From Streptomyces sp. A0642 (lineage in GTDB: Bacteria; Actinomycetota; Actinomycetes; Streptomycetales; Streptomycetaceae), in assembly GCF_004795105.1 (NCBI RefSeq), contig NZ_SSBL01000016.1:62001-126000 (forward strand): DNA of 64,000 nucleotides, in the 5' to 3' direction. A program made the translations under genes and the position numbers. Of the stretch, positions 18,582 to 26,062 are shown piece by piece. The stretch's first letter is position 1. Every line of letters starts with the position of its first letter. The notes under the pieces were generated by a model. That model was not told the origin of the DNA and did not search any database. It was given only the letters and a program-made list of their open reading frames with translations.

Positions 18582-19652
18582 CTACGCGAGGCCCAGCTTC
18601 TCGGCGGCGGCGGCCGCGTCGACCGGGACGGTGACCGGCTGGGGTGCGCCGGCGACGGCCCAGTCCGGGTCCTTGAGCCCGTTGCCCGTGACCGTGCAGA
18701 CGATCTTCTGGCCGGGGTCGACCTTGCCCTCTTCGGCGGCCTTGAGCAGACCGGCGACGGACGCGGCCGACGCGGGCTCCACGAAGACGCCCTCCTGAGA
18801 GGCCAACAGGCGGTAAGCGGCGAGGATCTGCCGGTCCGTCACCTCGTCGATGAAGCCGCCCGACTCGTCCCGCGCGGCCAGCGCGTACTGCCAGGAGGCC
18901 GGGTTGCCGATCCGGATCGCGGTGGCGATGGTCGACGGGTCCTTGACGATCTCGCCGCGCACGATGGGCGCGGACCCGGAGGCCTGGAAGCCCCACATCC
19001 GCGGCTTGTGCGTGGAGAGGCCGTCCCCCGCGTACTCGGTGTATCCCTTCCAGTACGCGGTGATGTTGCCCGCGTTGCCGACCGGGAGGACGTGGATGTC
19101 CGGGGCGTCGCCGAGCGCGTCGACGATCTCGAAGGCCGCGGTCTTCTGCCCCTCGATGCGCACCGGGTTGACCGAATTGACCAGCGCCACCGGGTAGTTG
19201 TCCGAGAGCGAGCGGGCCAGCGTCAGACAGTCGTCGAAGTTGCCGTCGACCTGGAGGATCTTGGCGCCGTGGATGAGCGCCTGGCCCATCTTGCCGAGTG
19301 CGATCTTGCCCTGCGGCACGAGGACGGCGCAGACCATTCCGGCCCGTACCGCGTACGCGGCGGCGGAGGCGGAGGTGTTGCCGGTGGAGGCGCAGATGAC
19401 GGCCTGCGCACCTTCCTCCTTGGCCCGGGTGATGGCCATGGTCATGCCGCGGTCCTTGAAGGAACCGGTGGGGTTGGCGCCCTCGACCTTGAGGTGCACC
19501 TCGCAGCCCGTGCGCTCGGAGAGGACCTGAGCGGGAACGAGCGGCGTGCCGCCCTCACGGAGCGTGACGACAGGCGTCGCGCTCGTGACCGGCAGACGGT
19601 CCCGGTACTCCTCGATGATGCCGCGCCACTGGTGGGTGCCCTTGGTGGTCAT
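18582..19652 (-). CDS. thrC: Threonine synthase
   Basis: This PLP enzyme converts O-phosphohomoserine to threonine. The 356-aa fold-type II protein has the PLP-lysine motif TGSFKDRGMTMA, the phosphate-binding loop region (VLPVGNAGNITAYWKGY) and ICASTGNTSASAAAYA. The length matches the short, SAM-insensitive class. AAGGA precedes the ATG, and it starts 6 nt after the hom stop, so the two are one transcript. Confidence 0.97.
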   Translation of the reverse strand: MTTKGTHQWRGIIEEYRDRLPVTSATPVVTLREGGTPLVPAQVLSERTGCEVHLKVEGANPTGSFKDRGMTMAITRAKEEGAQAVICASTGNTSASAAAYAVRAGMVCAVLVPQGKIALGKMGQALIHGAKILQVDGNFDDCLTLARSLSDNYPVALVNSVNPVRIEGQKTAAFEIVDALGDAPDIHVLPVGNAGNITAYWKGYTEYAGDGLSTHKPRMWGFQASGSAPIVRGEIVKDPSTIATAIRIGNPASWQYALAARDESGGFIDEVTDRQILAAYRLLASQEGVFVEPASAASVAGLLKAAEEGKVDPGQKIVCTVTGNGLKDPDWAVAGAPQPVTVPVDAAAAAEKLGLA

Positions 19653-19658
19653 GGGTCC

Positions 19659-20990
19659 TTACTCCCCTTCAACACGCATGATGCTGGCGACACCGCGCAC
19701 GGTGTCGAGCTTGCGCAGCGCCTCGACGGTCCCGGAAAGGGCGGCGTCGGGCGCGCGGTGGGTGACGACGACGAGCGAAGCCTCGCCGCCGTCCTGCTCG
19801 ATGCCGGCTTCGTCGCCGCCGCTCGAGTTCCGGCTCTGCTGGCGGACCGTATCGATCGATACGCCCTGTTCGGCGAAGACCGTCGCGACCTGGGCGAGAA
19901 CGCCAGGCTTGTCGGCCACGTCGAGGCTGATGTGGTACCGCGTGACGACGTCGCCCATGGGGCTCACCGGCAGACGCGTGTACGCGGACTCCCCGGGCCC
20001 GGGGGCCTCGTTGAGCTTGTTGCGGCAGACCGCGACGAGGTCGCCGAGGACCGCGGAGGCGGTCGGGGCGCCACCGGCGCCGGGGCCGTAGAACATCAGC
20101 TGCCCGGCGGCCTCGGCCTCGACGAACACCGCGTTGTACGCCTCGCGGACGGAGGCCAGCGGGTGGCTGAGGGGGATCATCGCGGGGTGCACGCGGGCGG
20201 TGACGGACCGGCCGTCGGCGGCGCGCTCGCAGATGGCGAGGAGTTTGACGGTGCAGCCCATGCGGCGGGCCGAGGCGATGTCGGCGGCGGTGACCTCGGT
20301 GATGCCCTCGCGGTGCACGTCGCCGATCCTCACCCGGGTGTGGAACGCGATTCCGGCGAGGATCGCGGCCTTCGCCGCGGCGTCGAAGCCCTCGACGTCG
20401 GCGGTCGGGTCGGCCTCGGCGTACCCGAGGGCGGTGGCCTCGTCGAGCGCCTCGGAGTAGCCGGCGCCGCTCGTGTCCATCTTGTCGAGGATGAAGTTAG
20501 TGGTGCCGTTGACGATGCCGAGGACCCGGTTGACCTTGTCGCCGGCGAGGGACTCGCGCAGCGGCCGTACGAGCGGGATGGCGCCGGCCACGGCGGCCTC
20601 GTAGTAGAGGTCCCGGCCGTGCCGCTCGGCGGCGGCGTGCAGGGCGGCGCCGTCCTCGGCGAGCAGCGCCTTGTTGGCGGAGACGACGCTCGCGCCGTGC
20701 TCGAAGGCGGTGGTGATGAGGGTGCGGGCGGGCTCGATGCCCCCGATCACCTCGATGACCACATCGATGTCGCCCCGTTTGACCAGGGCGGTCGCGTCCG
20801 TGGTGATCAGCGCGGGGTCGATGCCCGCACGGACCTTGGAGGGCCGGCGCACGGCGACGCCGGCGAGCTCCACCGGTGCGCCGATGCGCGCGGCGAGGTC
20901 GTCGGCGTGCGTCGTCATGATGCGGGCCACCTCTGAGCCGACGACTCCACAGCCCAGCAGCGCCACCTTCAGCGGACGCGTACGCATCAT
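19659..20990 (-). CDS. hom: Homoserine dehydrogenase with C-terminal ACT domain
   Basis: This enzyme reduces aspartate semialdehyde to homoserine, the branch point to Thr and Met. The 443-aa protein has an N-terminal NAD(P)-binding motif (VALLGCGVVGSEVA), the catalytic-domain signature ALGYAEADPTADVEGFDAAAKAAILA, and a C-terminal ACT domain (ISLDVADKPGVLAQVATVFAEQGVSIDTVRQ) that usually gives threonine feedback inhibition. An adjacent second ATG leaves the start ambiguous by one codon. It lies downstream of lysA behind a hairpin. Confidence 0.97.
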   Translation of the reverse strand: MMRTRPLKVALLGCGVVGSEVARIMTTHADDLAARIGAPVELAGVAVRRPSKVRAGIDPALITTDATALVKRGDIDVVIEVIGGIEPARTLITTAFEHGASVVSANKALLAEDGAALHAAAERHGRDLYYEAAVAGAIPLVRPLRESLAGDKVNRVLGIVNGTTNFILDKMDTSGAGYSEALDEATALGYAEADPTADVEGFDAAAKAAILAGIAFHTRVRIGDVHREGITEVTAADIASARRMGCTVKLLAICERAADGRSVTARVHPAMIPLSHPLASVREAYNAVFVEAEAAGQLMFYGPGAGGAPTASAVLGDLVAVCRNKLNEAPGPGESAYTRLPVSPMGDVVTRYHISLDVADKPGVLAQVATVFAEQGVSIDTVRQQSRNSSGGDEAGIEQDGGEASLVVVTHRAPDAALSGTVEALRKLDTVRGVASIMRVEGE

Positions 20991-21036
20991 CCGACCTCGT
21001 TTCCTTTACATCTGATGTGTGAACCAGTCTCACTCA

Positions 21037-21065
21037 CCGGACGGGGGTTTCCGCCACCCGTCCGG
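21037..21065. other. Stable stem-loop in the hom leader
   Basis: CCGGACGGG (21037-21045) and CCCGTCCGG (21057-21065) form a perfect 9-bp stem with an 11-nt loop, 47 nt upstream of hom. It could be a second terminator arm for lysA or a structured hom leader. I see no lysine riboswitch or T-box features. Confidence 0.4.
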
Positions 21066-21086
21066 ATCCTGAGATGTTTGGTGGGA

Positions 21087-21106
21087 TCCCGGGGTCTCCC
21101 CCGGGA
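21087..21106 (-). terminator. Hairpin downstream of lysA
   Basis: TCCCGGGG (21087-21094) and CCCCGGGA (21099-21106) form a perfect 8-bp stem with a 4-nt loop, 9 nt past the lysA stop. It probably separates lysA from hom. Confidence 0.65.
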
Positions 21107-21115
21107 AATAAGGCA

Positions 21116-22507
21116 TCACCCGACGTCGAGACGCAGAAGATCTTCCTCCGTTTCGCGCCGGACGATGACGCGCGCCTGCCCGTCGCGCACCGCGACGACG
21201 GGCGGGCGCAGGGCGTGGTTGTAGTTGCTCGCCATGGAACGGCAGTACGCGCCGGTGGCGGGTACCGCGATCAGGTCGCCGGGGGCCAGGTCCGACGGCA
21301 GGAACGCGTCCTTGACCACGATGTCGCCGCTCTCGCAGTGCTTGCCGACGACCCGGACGAGCATGGGCTCGGCGTCCGAGGTCCGCGAGACGAGCGAGAC
21401 GCTGTACTCGGCGTCGTACAGCGCGGTGCGGATGTTGTCGGACATGCCGCCGTCGACGCTGACGTAGGTGCGCAGCCCCTCCAGGGGCTTGATGGTGCCG
21501 ACCTCGTACAGCGTGAAGGCCGTGGGTCCGACGATGGCGCGGCCGGGCTCGACGGAGATCCGGGGGGTGGCGAGGCCGGCGGCCTCGCACTCGCGGGTCA
21601 CGATGTCGCCGAGCGCCTTGGCGATCTCGTGCGGCTCGCGCGGGTCGTCCTCGGAGGTGTACGCGATGCCGAGGCCGCCGCCGAGGTCGATCTCGGGCAG
21701 TTCCACGCCGTGCTCGTCGCGCACCTCGGCGAGCAGCTGGACCACGCGCCGGGCGGAGACCTCGAAGCCGGCCATGTCGAAGATCTGCGAGCCGATGTGG
21801 GAGTGGATGCCGATGAGTTCGAGCCCGTCGAGGGTGAGGGCGCGCCGGACGGCCTCGGCGGCCTGCCCGCCGGCCAGCGCGATGCCGAACTTCTGGTCCT
21901 CGTGCGCGGTGGCGATGAACTCGTGGGTGTGCGCCTCGACGCCGACGGTCACCCGGATCTGTACGCGCTGGCGCTTGCCGAGGCGCTGCGCGATGTGGGC
22001 GACGCGGACGATCTCCTGGAAGGAGTCGAGGACGATCCTGCCGACGCCGGCCGCGACGGCCCGCTCGATCTCGTCGACCGACTTGTTGTTCCCGTGGAAG
22101 GCGATGCGCTCGGCGGGCATTCCCGCGTCCAGCGCGGTGGTCAGCTCGCCGCCGGAGCAGACGTCGAGGTTGAGGCCCTCCTCCTTGAGCCAGCGGACGA
22201 CCGCGCGGGAGAGGAAGGCCTTGCCGGCGTAGAAGACGTCGGCGCCGGGTCCGAAGGCGTCGGACCAGGCGCGGCAGCGGGCCCGGAAGTCGGACTCGTC
22301 GAGGAAGTACGCCGGGGTGCCGAACTCCTCGGCCAGCTTGGCTACTTCGAGCCCTCCGACGGTCAGGGCGCCGTGTTCGTCGCGGGCGACGGTACGGGCC
22401 CACACCTTCTCGTCGAGGACGTTGAGGTCCTCGGCGGGGGCGGTGTAGTGGCCCTCGGTCATGACGTCGGCGTGACGGGGCCCGGCGGGGTGTGCGGATC
22501 GGCTCAT
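21116..22507 (-). CDS. lysA: Diaminopimelate decarboxylase
   Basis: LysA decarboxylates meso-diaminopimelate to lysine, the last step of the pathway. The 463-aa fold-type III PLP enzyme has the lysine motif FYAGKAFL, LDVCSGGE, IGIHSHIGSQIFD, SVEPGRAIVG, the catalytic-Cys motif GKHCESGD and GAYCRSMASNYN. ATG at 22507; an internal ATG (MTEGHYTAP) 15 codons on is an alternative. It begins 26 nt after the ArgRS-like gene and is probably co-transcribed with it. Confidence 0.97.
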   Translation of the reverse strand: MSRSAHPAGPRHADVMTEGHYTAPAEDLNVLDEKVWARTVARDEHGALTVGGLEVAKLAEEFGTPAYFLDESDFRARCRAWSDAFGPGADVFYAGKAFLSRAVVRWLKEEGLNLDVCSGGELTTALDAGMPAERIAFHGNNKSVDEIERAVAAGVGRIVLDSFQEIVRVAHIAQRLGKRQRVQIRVTVGVEAHTHEFIATAHEDQKFGIALAGGQAAEAVRRALTLDGLELIGIHSHIGSQIFDMAGFEVSARRVVQLLAEVRDEHGVELPEIDLGGGLGIAYTSEDDPREPHEIAKALGDIVTRECEAAGLATPRISVEPGRAIVGPTAFTLYEVGTIKPLEGLRTYVSVDGGMSDNIRTALYDAEYSVSLVSRTSDAEPMLVRVVGKHCESGDIVVKDAFLPSDLAPGDLIAVPATGAYCRSMASNYNHALRPPVVAVRDGQARVIVRRETEEDLLRLDVG

Positions 22508-22533
22508 GGTGGTGCTCTGCTCTCTCGGGTCTC

Positions 22534-23610
22534 TCAGAGGTATAGGGGTGCGCTGATACCGAGCAGGGACAGGCCGCCGGCCAGCACCGTCCCGGCGGCC
22601 TCGGCGAGGGCGAGCCGGGAGCGGTGGGCGGCCGAGGGTTTCTCGTCCCCGACGGGAAGCGGTGAGGCGGCGTCGTGGAAGTCGAAGAACGCCTGCGCGA
22701 CCGCTTCGAGGTGCCGGGCGAGCCGGTCGGGGGCGCGGTGGCGCGCGGCGGCGAGGAGCACGGCGGGATGGTCGGCGAGGAGGGTGAGGAGGGCCCGCGT
22801 CCGGGGCGCCGGGGTGGGGCCGGCGGGCTCCTCGCCGGGGGCGCTCGTGATGCCGAGGAGGGTCGCGCCGCGGGTCAGCGCATGGGTGCGGGCGTGCGCG
22901 TAACGGACCAGGAACAGCGGGTTGGCCTCGCCCTGGACGAGCAGCTCGCCGCCGAGCGGGGCCCGGTCGTGACCGGCGGGCCGCAGCAGCCCCCAGCGGG
23001 ACGCGTCGGGCCCGAGCCGGTCGAGCAGCTCCCCGGCGGTGGCGCCCGCGGGCACCGGCCGGATCTCCGTCACGGGGGCGGTCGGCCGTCCCGGGGCGTC
23101 GGCGGGAATGCCCAGCCGCGCCCACTCCGGGTCGGCCGCCCCGTCGCACAGGACGTCCACGTGCGCGCCCTGGGCCCGGGCGAGCGCGCCGACGGTGTGA
23201 GCGGTGACCGCGGCCCGGACCTCGGGTGCGTGGCGGAGCGCGGTCGCTTCCCCGGCGAGGGCGTCCCCGTGCCCGTACCGCAGGCCCTGTTCGCGCACCC
23301 GGTGCAGGAGCCCGCGTACGTCGGCGGATGCGTCGAGCGTGAAGTTCAGGAACCCGGGCCCGGTGATCTCGACACGCCCGATGCCGGGCGCCCCGGCCAT
23401 CCGCTCCCGCAGGATCTCGGCGACCTCGCGCGCGGTCAGGGCGGCGGGCCCGGCCAGCTGGAGGGCGACGGCGCTGGCGTAGTCGCCGCGTCCGCCGGGC
23501 CGCGTCCTCTCCACTCGCACGCGCGCGGGCACGGGCGCGCGCAAGGCGTTCTCGTCGACCGCGCGGCGCACTGCGCGCAGCACGGTCAGGGAGAGATCGG
23601 CGGGGGTCAC
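22534..23610 (-). CDS. nrtL: Arginyl-tRNA synthetase-like protein lacking a recognisable catalytic core
   Basis: The product is 358 aa, against about 550-600 for ArgRS. The N-terminal part matches the ArgRS-specific tRNA-recognition domain (DYASAVALQLAG...REVAEILRERM, then VEITGPGFLNFTL), and the C-terminal third is the DALR anticodon-binding domain (FLVRYAHARTHALTRGA, FFDFHDAASPL). HIGH and KMSKS motifs are missing. It sits upstream of lysA, where argS sits in other actinobacteria, and about 0.7 kb from tRNA-Arg(CCG). The GTG at 23610 has no ribosome site but TACGCT lies just upstream, so the mRNA may be leaderless. The symbol is recalled from streptomycete annotation. Confidence 0.8.
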   Translation of the reverse strand: MTPADLSLTVLRAVRRAVDENALRAPVPARVRVERTRPGGRGDYASAVALQLAGPAALTAREVAEILRERMAGAPGIGRVEITGPGFLNFTLDASADVRGLLHRVREQGLRYGHGDALAGEATALRHAPEVRAAVTAHTVGALARAQGAHVDVLCDGAADPEWARLGIPADAPGRPTAPVTEIRPVPAGATAGELLDRLGPDASRWGLLRPAGHDRAPLGGELLVQGEANPLFLVRYAHARTHALTRGATLLGITSAPGEEPAGPTPAPRTRALLTLLADHPAVLLAAARHRAPDRLARHLEAVAQAFFDFHDAASPLPVGDEKPSAAHRSRLALAEAAGTVLAGGLSLLGISAPLYL

Positions 23611-23665
23611 GGGACAAGCGTAGGGGAGGGAGGGGGGCCTTTCGCGAACGCGTTTCGCCATCCGG

Positions 23666-24100
23666 TCAGCCGGCGGCACTCTCCGCCCGGCCGGCTCCCC
23701 GTCTGCCGTCGAGCACGGGCGGGCGCCCGCGCTCCGTCAACTCCCGTACGACCCGCACGAGCTCGCTCGGCTCGAAGGGCTTGGCGAGGAACGCGTCGAC
23801 CCCTGCGGCCACGCCGTTGTCCACCTCGTACGGCGTGCAGGCGCTGACGATCGCCACGGGCAGATGCCGGGTGCGCGGATCGGAGCGCAGTCTGGTGGCC
23901 GTCTGCAGACCGTCCATCCGGGGCATCACGACATCGAGGGTGATCACGTCCGGGCTGACCCGATGGACCAGATCCAGACACTCGACACCATCGGCCGCGG
24001 TCACGACCTCGAAGCCCTCCAGCTCGAGATTGACCCTGATCAACTGCCGGATGACCTTGTTGTCGTCGACAACAAGCACGCGGCCGGACGCCCCAGACAC
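23666..24100 (-). CDS. Single-domain response regulator (CheY-like receiver)
   Basis: The 144-aa product is just a receiver domain: the acidic pair in VLVVDDN, the phospho-acceptor Asp in VITLDVVMPRMDG, the switch Ser in VAIVSAC and the conserved Lys in FLAKPF. There is no output domain and no adjacent kinase, so it must act through protein partners. The GTG at 24100 is preceded by TACTCT about 10 nt upstream, compatible with a near-leaderless transcript. Confidence 0.92.
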   Translation of the reverse strand: MSGASGRVLVVDDNKVIRQLIRVNLELEGFEVVTAADGVECLDLVHRVSPDVITLDVVMPRMDGLQTATRLRSDPRTRHLPVAIVSACTPYEVDNGVAAGVDAFLAKPFEPSELVRVVRELTERGRPPVLDGRRGAGRAESAAG

Positions 24101-24243
24101 CCTTCGAGAGTAGGCGCGGCGGAGTGGCTGCGTCCGGGTTTTGCCCACTTCCGTCCCCGGGGCGGGTGGCGGCAGGGTGGCCGGATGTGTGTACGAGCGG
24201 CAGGGGCGGGCCCGCGGCGCCCGGCGGAGCGTGGAAATACCTG

Positions 24244-24274
24244 TTCACGGGCACCCGGCGGAAGCTGGTAGTGT
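24244..24274 (+). promoter_or_regulatory. Candidate promoter of tRNA-Arg
   Basis: TTCACG (24244-24249) and TAGTGT (24269-24274) are separated by 19 nt and lie 30 nt upstream of the tRNA. The -10 box fits the TAnnnT pattern of the streptomycete vegetative sigma factor; the -35 is only a partial match. Confidence 0.45.
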
Positions 24275-24304
24275 TTCACCCGTCGCAGAGCAGCACAGCG
24301 ACAC

Positions 24305-24376
24305 GCCCCCGTAGCTCAGGGGATAGAGCATCGGCCTCCGGAGCCGGGTGCGCAGGTTCGAATCCTGCCGGGGGCA
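24305..24376 (+). tRNA. tRNA-Arg (anticodon CCG)
   Basis: This is a complete 72-nt cloverleaf: acceptor stem GCCCCCG/CGGGGGC with discriminator A, D-stem GCTC/GAGC, anticodon stem TCGGC/GCCGG around loop CTCCGGA (anticodon CCG, decoding CGG), and T-arm GCAGG-TTCGAAT-CCTGC. The CCA end is not encoded. CGG is a common Arg codon in this genome. No flanking repeat or integrase suggests use as an attachment site. Confidence 0.95.
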
Positions 24377-24393
24377 CTTCGCAGGAAGTGCCG

Positions 24394-24438
24394 AAAAGAC
24401 CCTCTCGCCAGTGGAAACACCAGGCAGAGGGTCTTTTT
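24394..24438 (+). terminator. Intrinsic terminator after tRNA-Arg
   Basis: GACCCTCT (24398-24405) pairs with AGAGGGTC (24426-24433), with A residues before the stem and TTTTT after it (24434-24438). This is a classic rho-independent terminator 18 nt past the tRNA. Confidence 0.9.
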
Positions 24439-24519
24439 CTTATGCCGTCCTTGCCGCGCCGGGCCGATCGGGCGGGAGGGGCCGGCACCGGGGCGTCCCG
24501 GTGCCGGCCCGCCCGCGGG

Positions 24520-25802
24520 TCAGGCCACCGGCAGCCCCGGCGCCGGGTAGCCGTCCATCAGCGCCTTCACCTCGGCACGCACCGCGGTGACGGTGGACTC
24601 GTCGCCGGTGCGGGCCGCTCCGACCACGCGGTCGATCCAGTTCGCGACCGTGGCCATCTCGGAGGCGGGGATGCCGCGCGAGGTCAGGGCCGGGGTGCCG
24701 ATGCGGATGCCGGAGGGGTCGAAGGGCTTACGGGGGTCGTACGGGACGGTGTTGTAGTTGACGACGATGCCGGCACGGTCCAGCGCCTTGGCCGCGGTCT
24801 TGCCGGGGACGTCCTTGTTCGTGAGGTCGATCAGCAGCAGGTGGTTGTCGGTGCCGCCGGAGACGAGGTCGAAGCCGCGGACCGCCAGCTCCTCCCCCAG
24901 GGTCCGGGCGTTGGTGACCACGTCGTGGGCGTAGGTCCGGAAGTCCGGGGTGGCGGCTTCCCGGAGGGCCACGCCGATGGCTGCCGTGGTCTGGTTGTGC
25001 GGGCCGCCCTGGAGGCCGGGGAAGACGGCTCGGTCGAGGGCGCGGGCATGCTCGGCGCGGCTCAGCAGCATCGCGCCGCGCGGGCCGCGCAGGGTCTTGT
25101 GGGTGGTGGTGGAGACGACGTCGACGTGCGGGGCGGGCGAGGGGTGCGCACCTCCGGCGATCAGGCCGGCGATGTGGGCGACGTCCGCGACCAGGACCGC
25201 CCCCACCTCGCGGGCGATCTCGGCGAAGCCGGCGAAGTCGATCTCCCGGGGGACCGCGGTGCCGCCGCAGAAGATCAGCTTCGGGCGCTCGGCGAGGGCC
25301 AGGTCGCGGACCTCGTCCAGGTCGACGCGTCCGGTGTCGCGCCGCACCCCGTACTGGACGCCGTTGAACCAGGTGCCGGTGGCCGAGACGCCCCAGCCGT
25401 GCGTGAGGTGGCCGCCCATGGGGAGCGACATGCCGAGCACGGTGTCGCCGGGCTTGAGGAAGGCCAGGTACACGGCGAGGTTGGCCGGTGAGCCCGAGTA
25501 CGGCTGCACTTGGCGTGGTCCATGCCGAAGAGGGTCCTGGCCCGCTCGGCCGTGAGGGTCTCGACCTGGTCGATGATCTGCTGGCCCTCGTAGTACCGCT
25601 TGCCGGGGTAGCCCTCGGAGTACTTGTTCTGGAGCACGGTCCCCGAGGCTTCGAGCACGGCTGCCGAGACGTAGTTCTCGCTGGGGATCAGGCGGAGGGT
25701 GTCGGCCTGGAGCTGCTCCTCGGCGGCCACCAGGGCGGCCAGCTCCGGATCGGCTGCCGCCAGGGCGGGGTGGCGGGGGTGCGAGGGTACGGATGCGGTC
25801 AC
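24520..25802 (-). pseudogene. glyA: Canonical serine hydroxymethyltransferase, broken by a one-base deletion
   Basis: SHMT interconverts serine and glycine and charges tetrahydrofolate. The reading begins at a GTG (25802, GGAGG six bases upstream) with LIPSENY and NKYSEGYPGKRYYEG, then loses frame right after FGMDHAK. It resumes in another frame as VQPYSGSPANLAVYL and continues normally through VVSTTTHKTLRGPRG to the end. The break is near 25508-25512, where AAGTGCAG stands for an expected AAGGTGCAG. The span is 1283 nt, one short of a 427-codon gene plus stop. Everything else looks intact, so it is either a very recent mutation or a sequence error. Confidence 0.9.
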
Positions 25803-26062
25803 GGGATCCTCCCGGGTCGGTCGCATTGCTGCGGCGTGGACCCGGATGCCCAGGCGGACGGCTCTCCGGCGATGACGCCCCCGGGCGGGCCCGGGGTGTG
25901 CCGCTCCCTCGTGGTCGATTCCACTGAGCACCCCGTGGGGGCGCGCGCCAGTCGCAGCGATGCGTACCTTACCGGGCGCGGCCGTCCGGGCGCCCGCCCG
26001 GCGTTGCCGCGAGTGTCAACTTCCGTCCTTGTTTCCACCCCTTCGCGGGCGCATGGGCGGTG
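25803..26062. other. Divergent promoter interval between glyA and the next gene
   Basis: This is 260 nt with no gene. It must hold the glyA promoter (minus strand) and that of the downstream membrane protein. I find no clear operator, and no glycine-riboswitch-like sequence that I could defend. Confidence 0.4.

Noticed and set aside
17206..18996. Extended thrB frame reaching into thrC
   Set aside because: Sequence upstream of MAGPAFRAAAVRVRVPATSANLG is antisense to thrC and low-complexity; the ATG at 18123 gives the standard ThrB length.
20991..21115. Lysine riboswitch or T-box before hom/lysA
   Set aside because: Only two simple hairpins are visible; the conserved motifs of these RNAs are not recognisable.
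24305..24376. tRNA-Arg as integration site of a mobile element
   Set aside because: There is no integrase, no repeated 3-prime tRNA fragment and no foreign-looking genes nearby.
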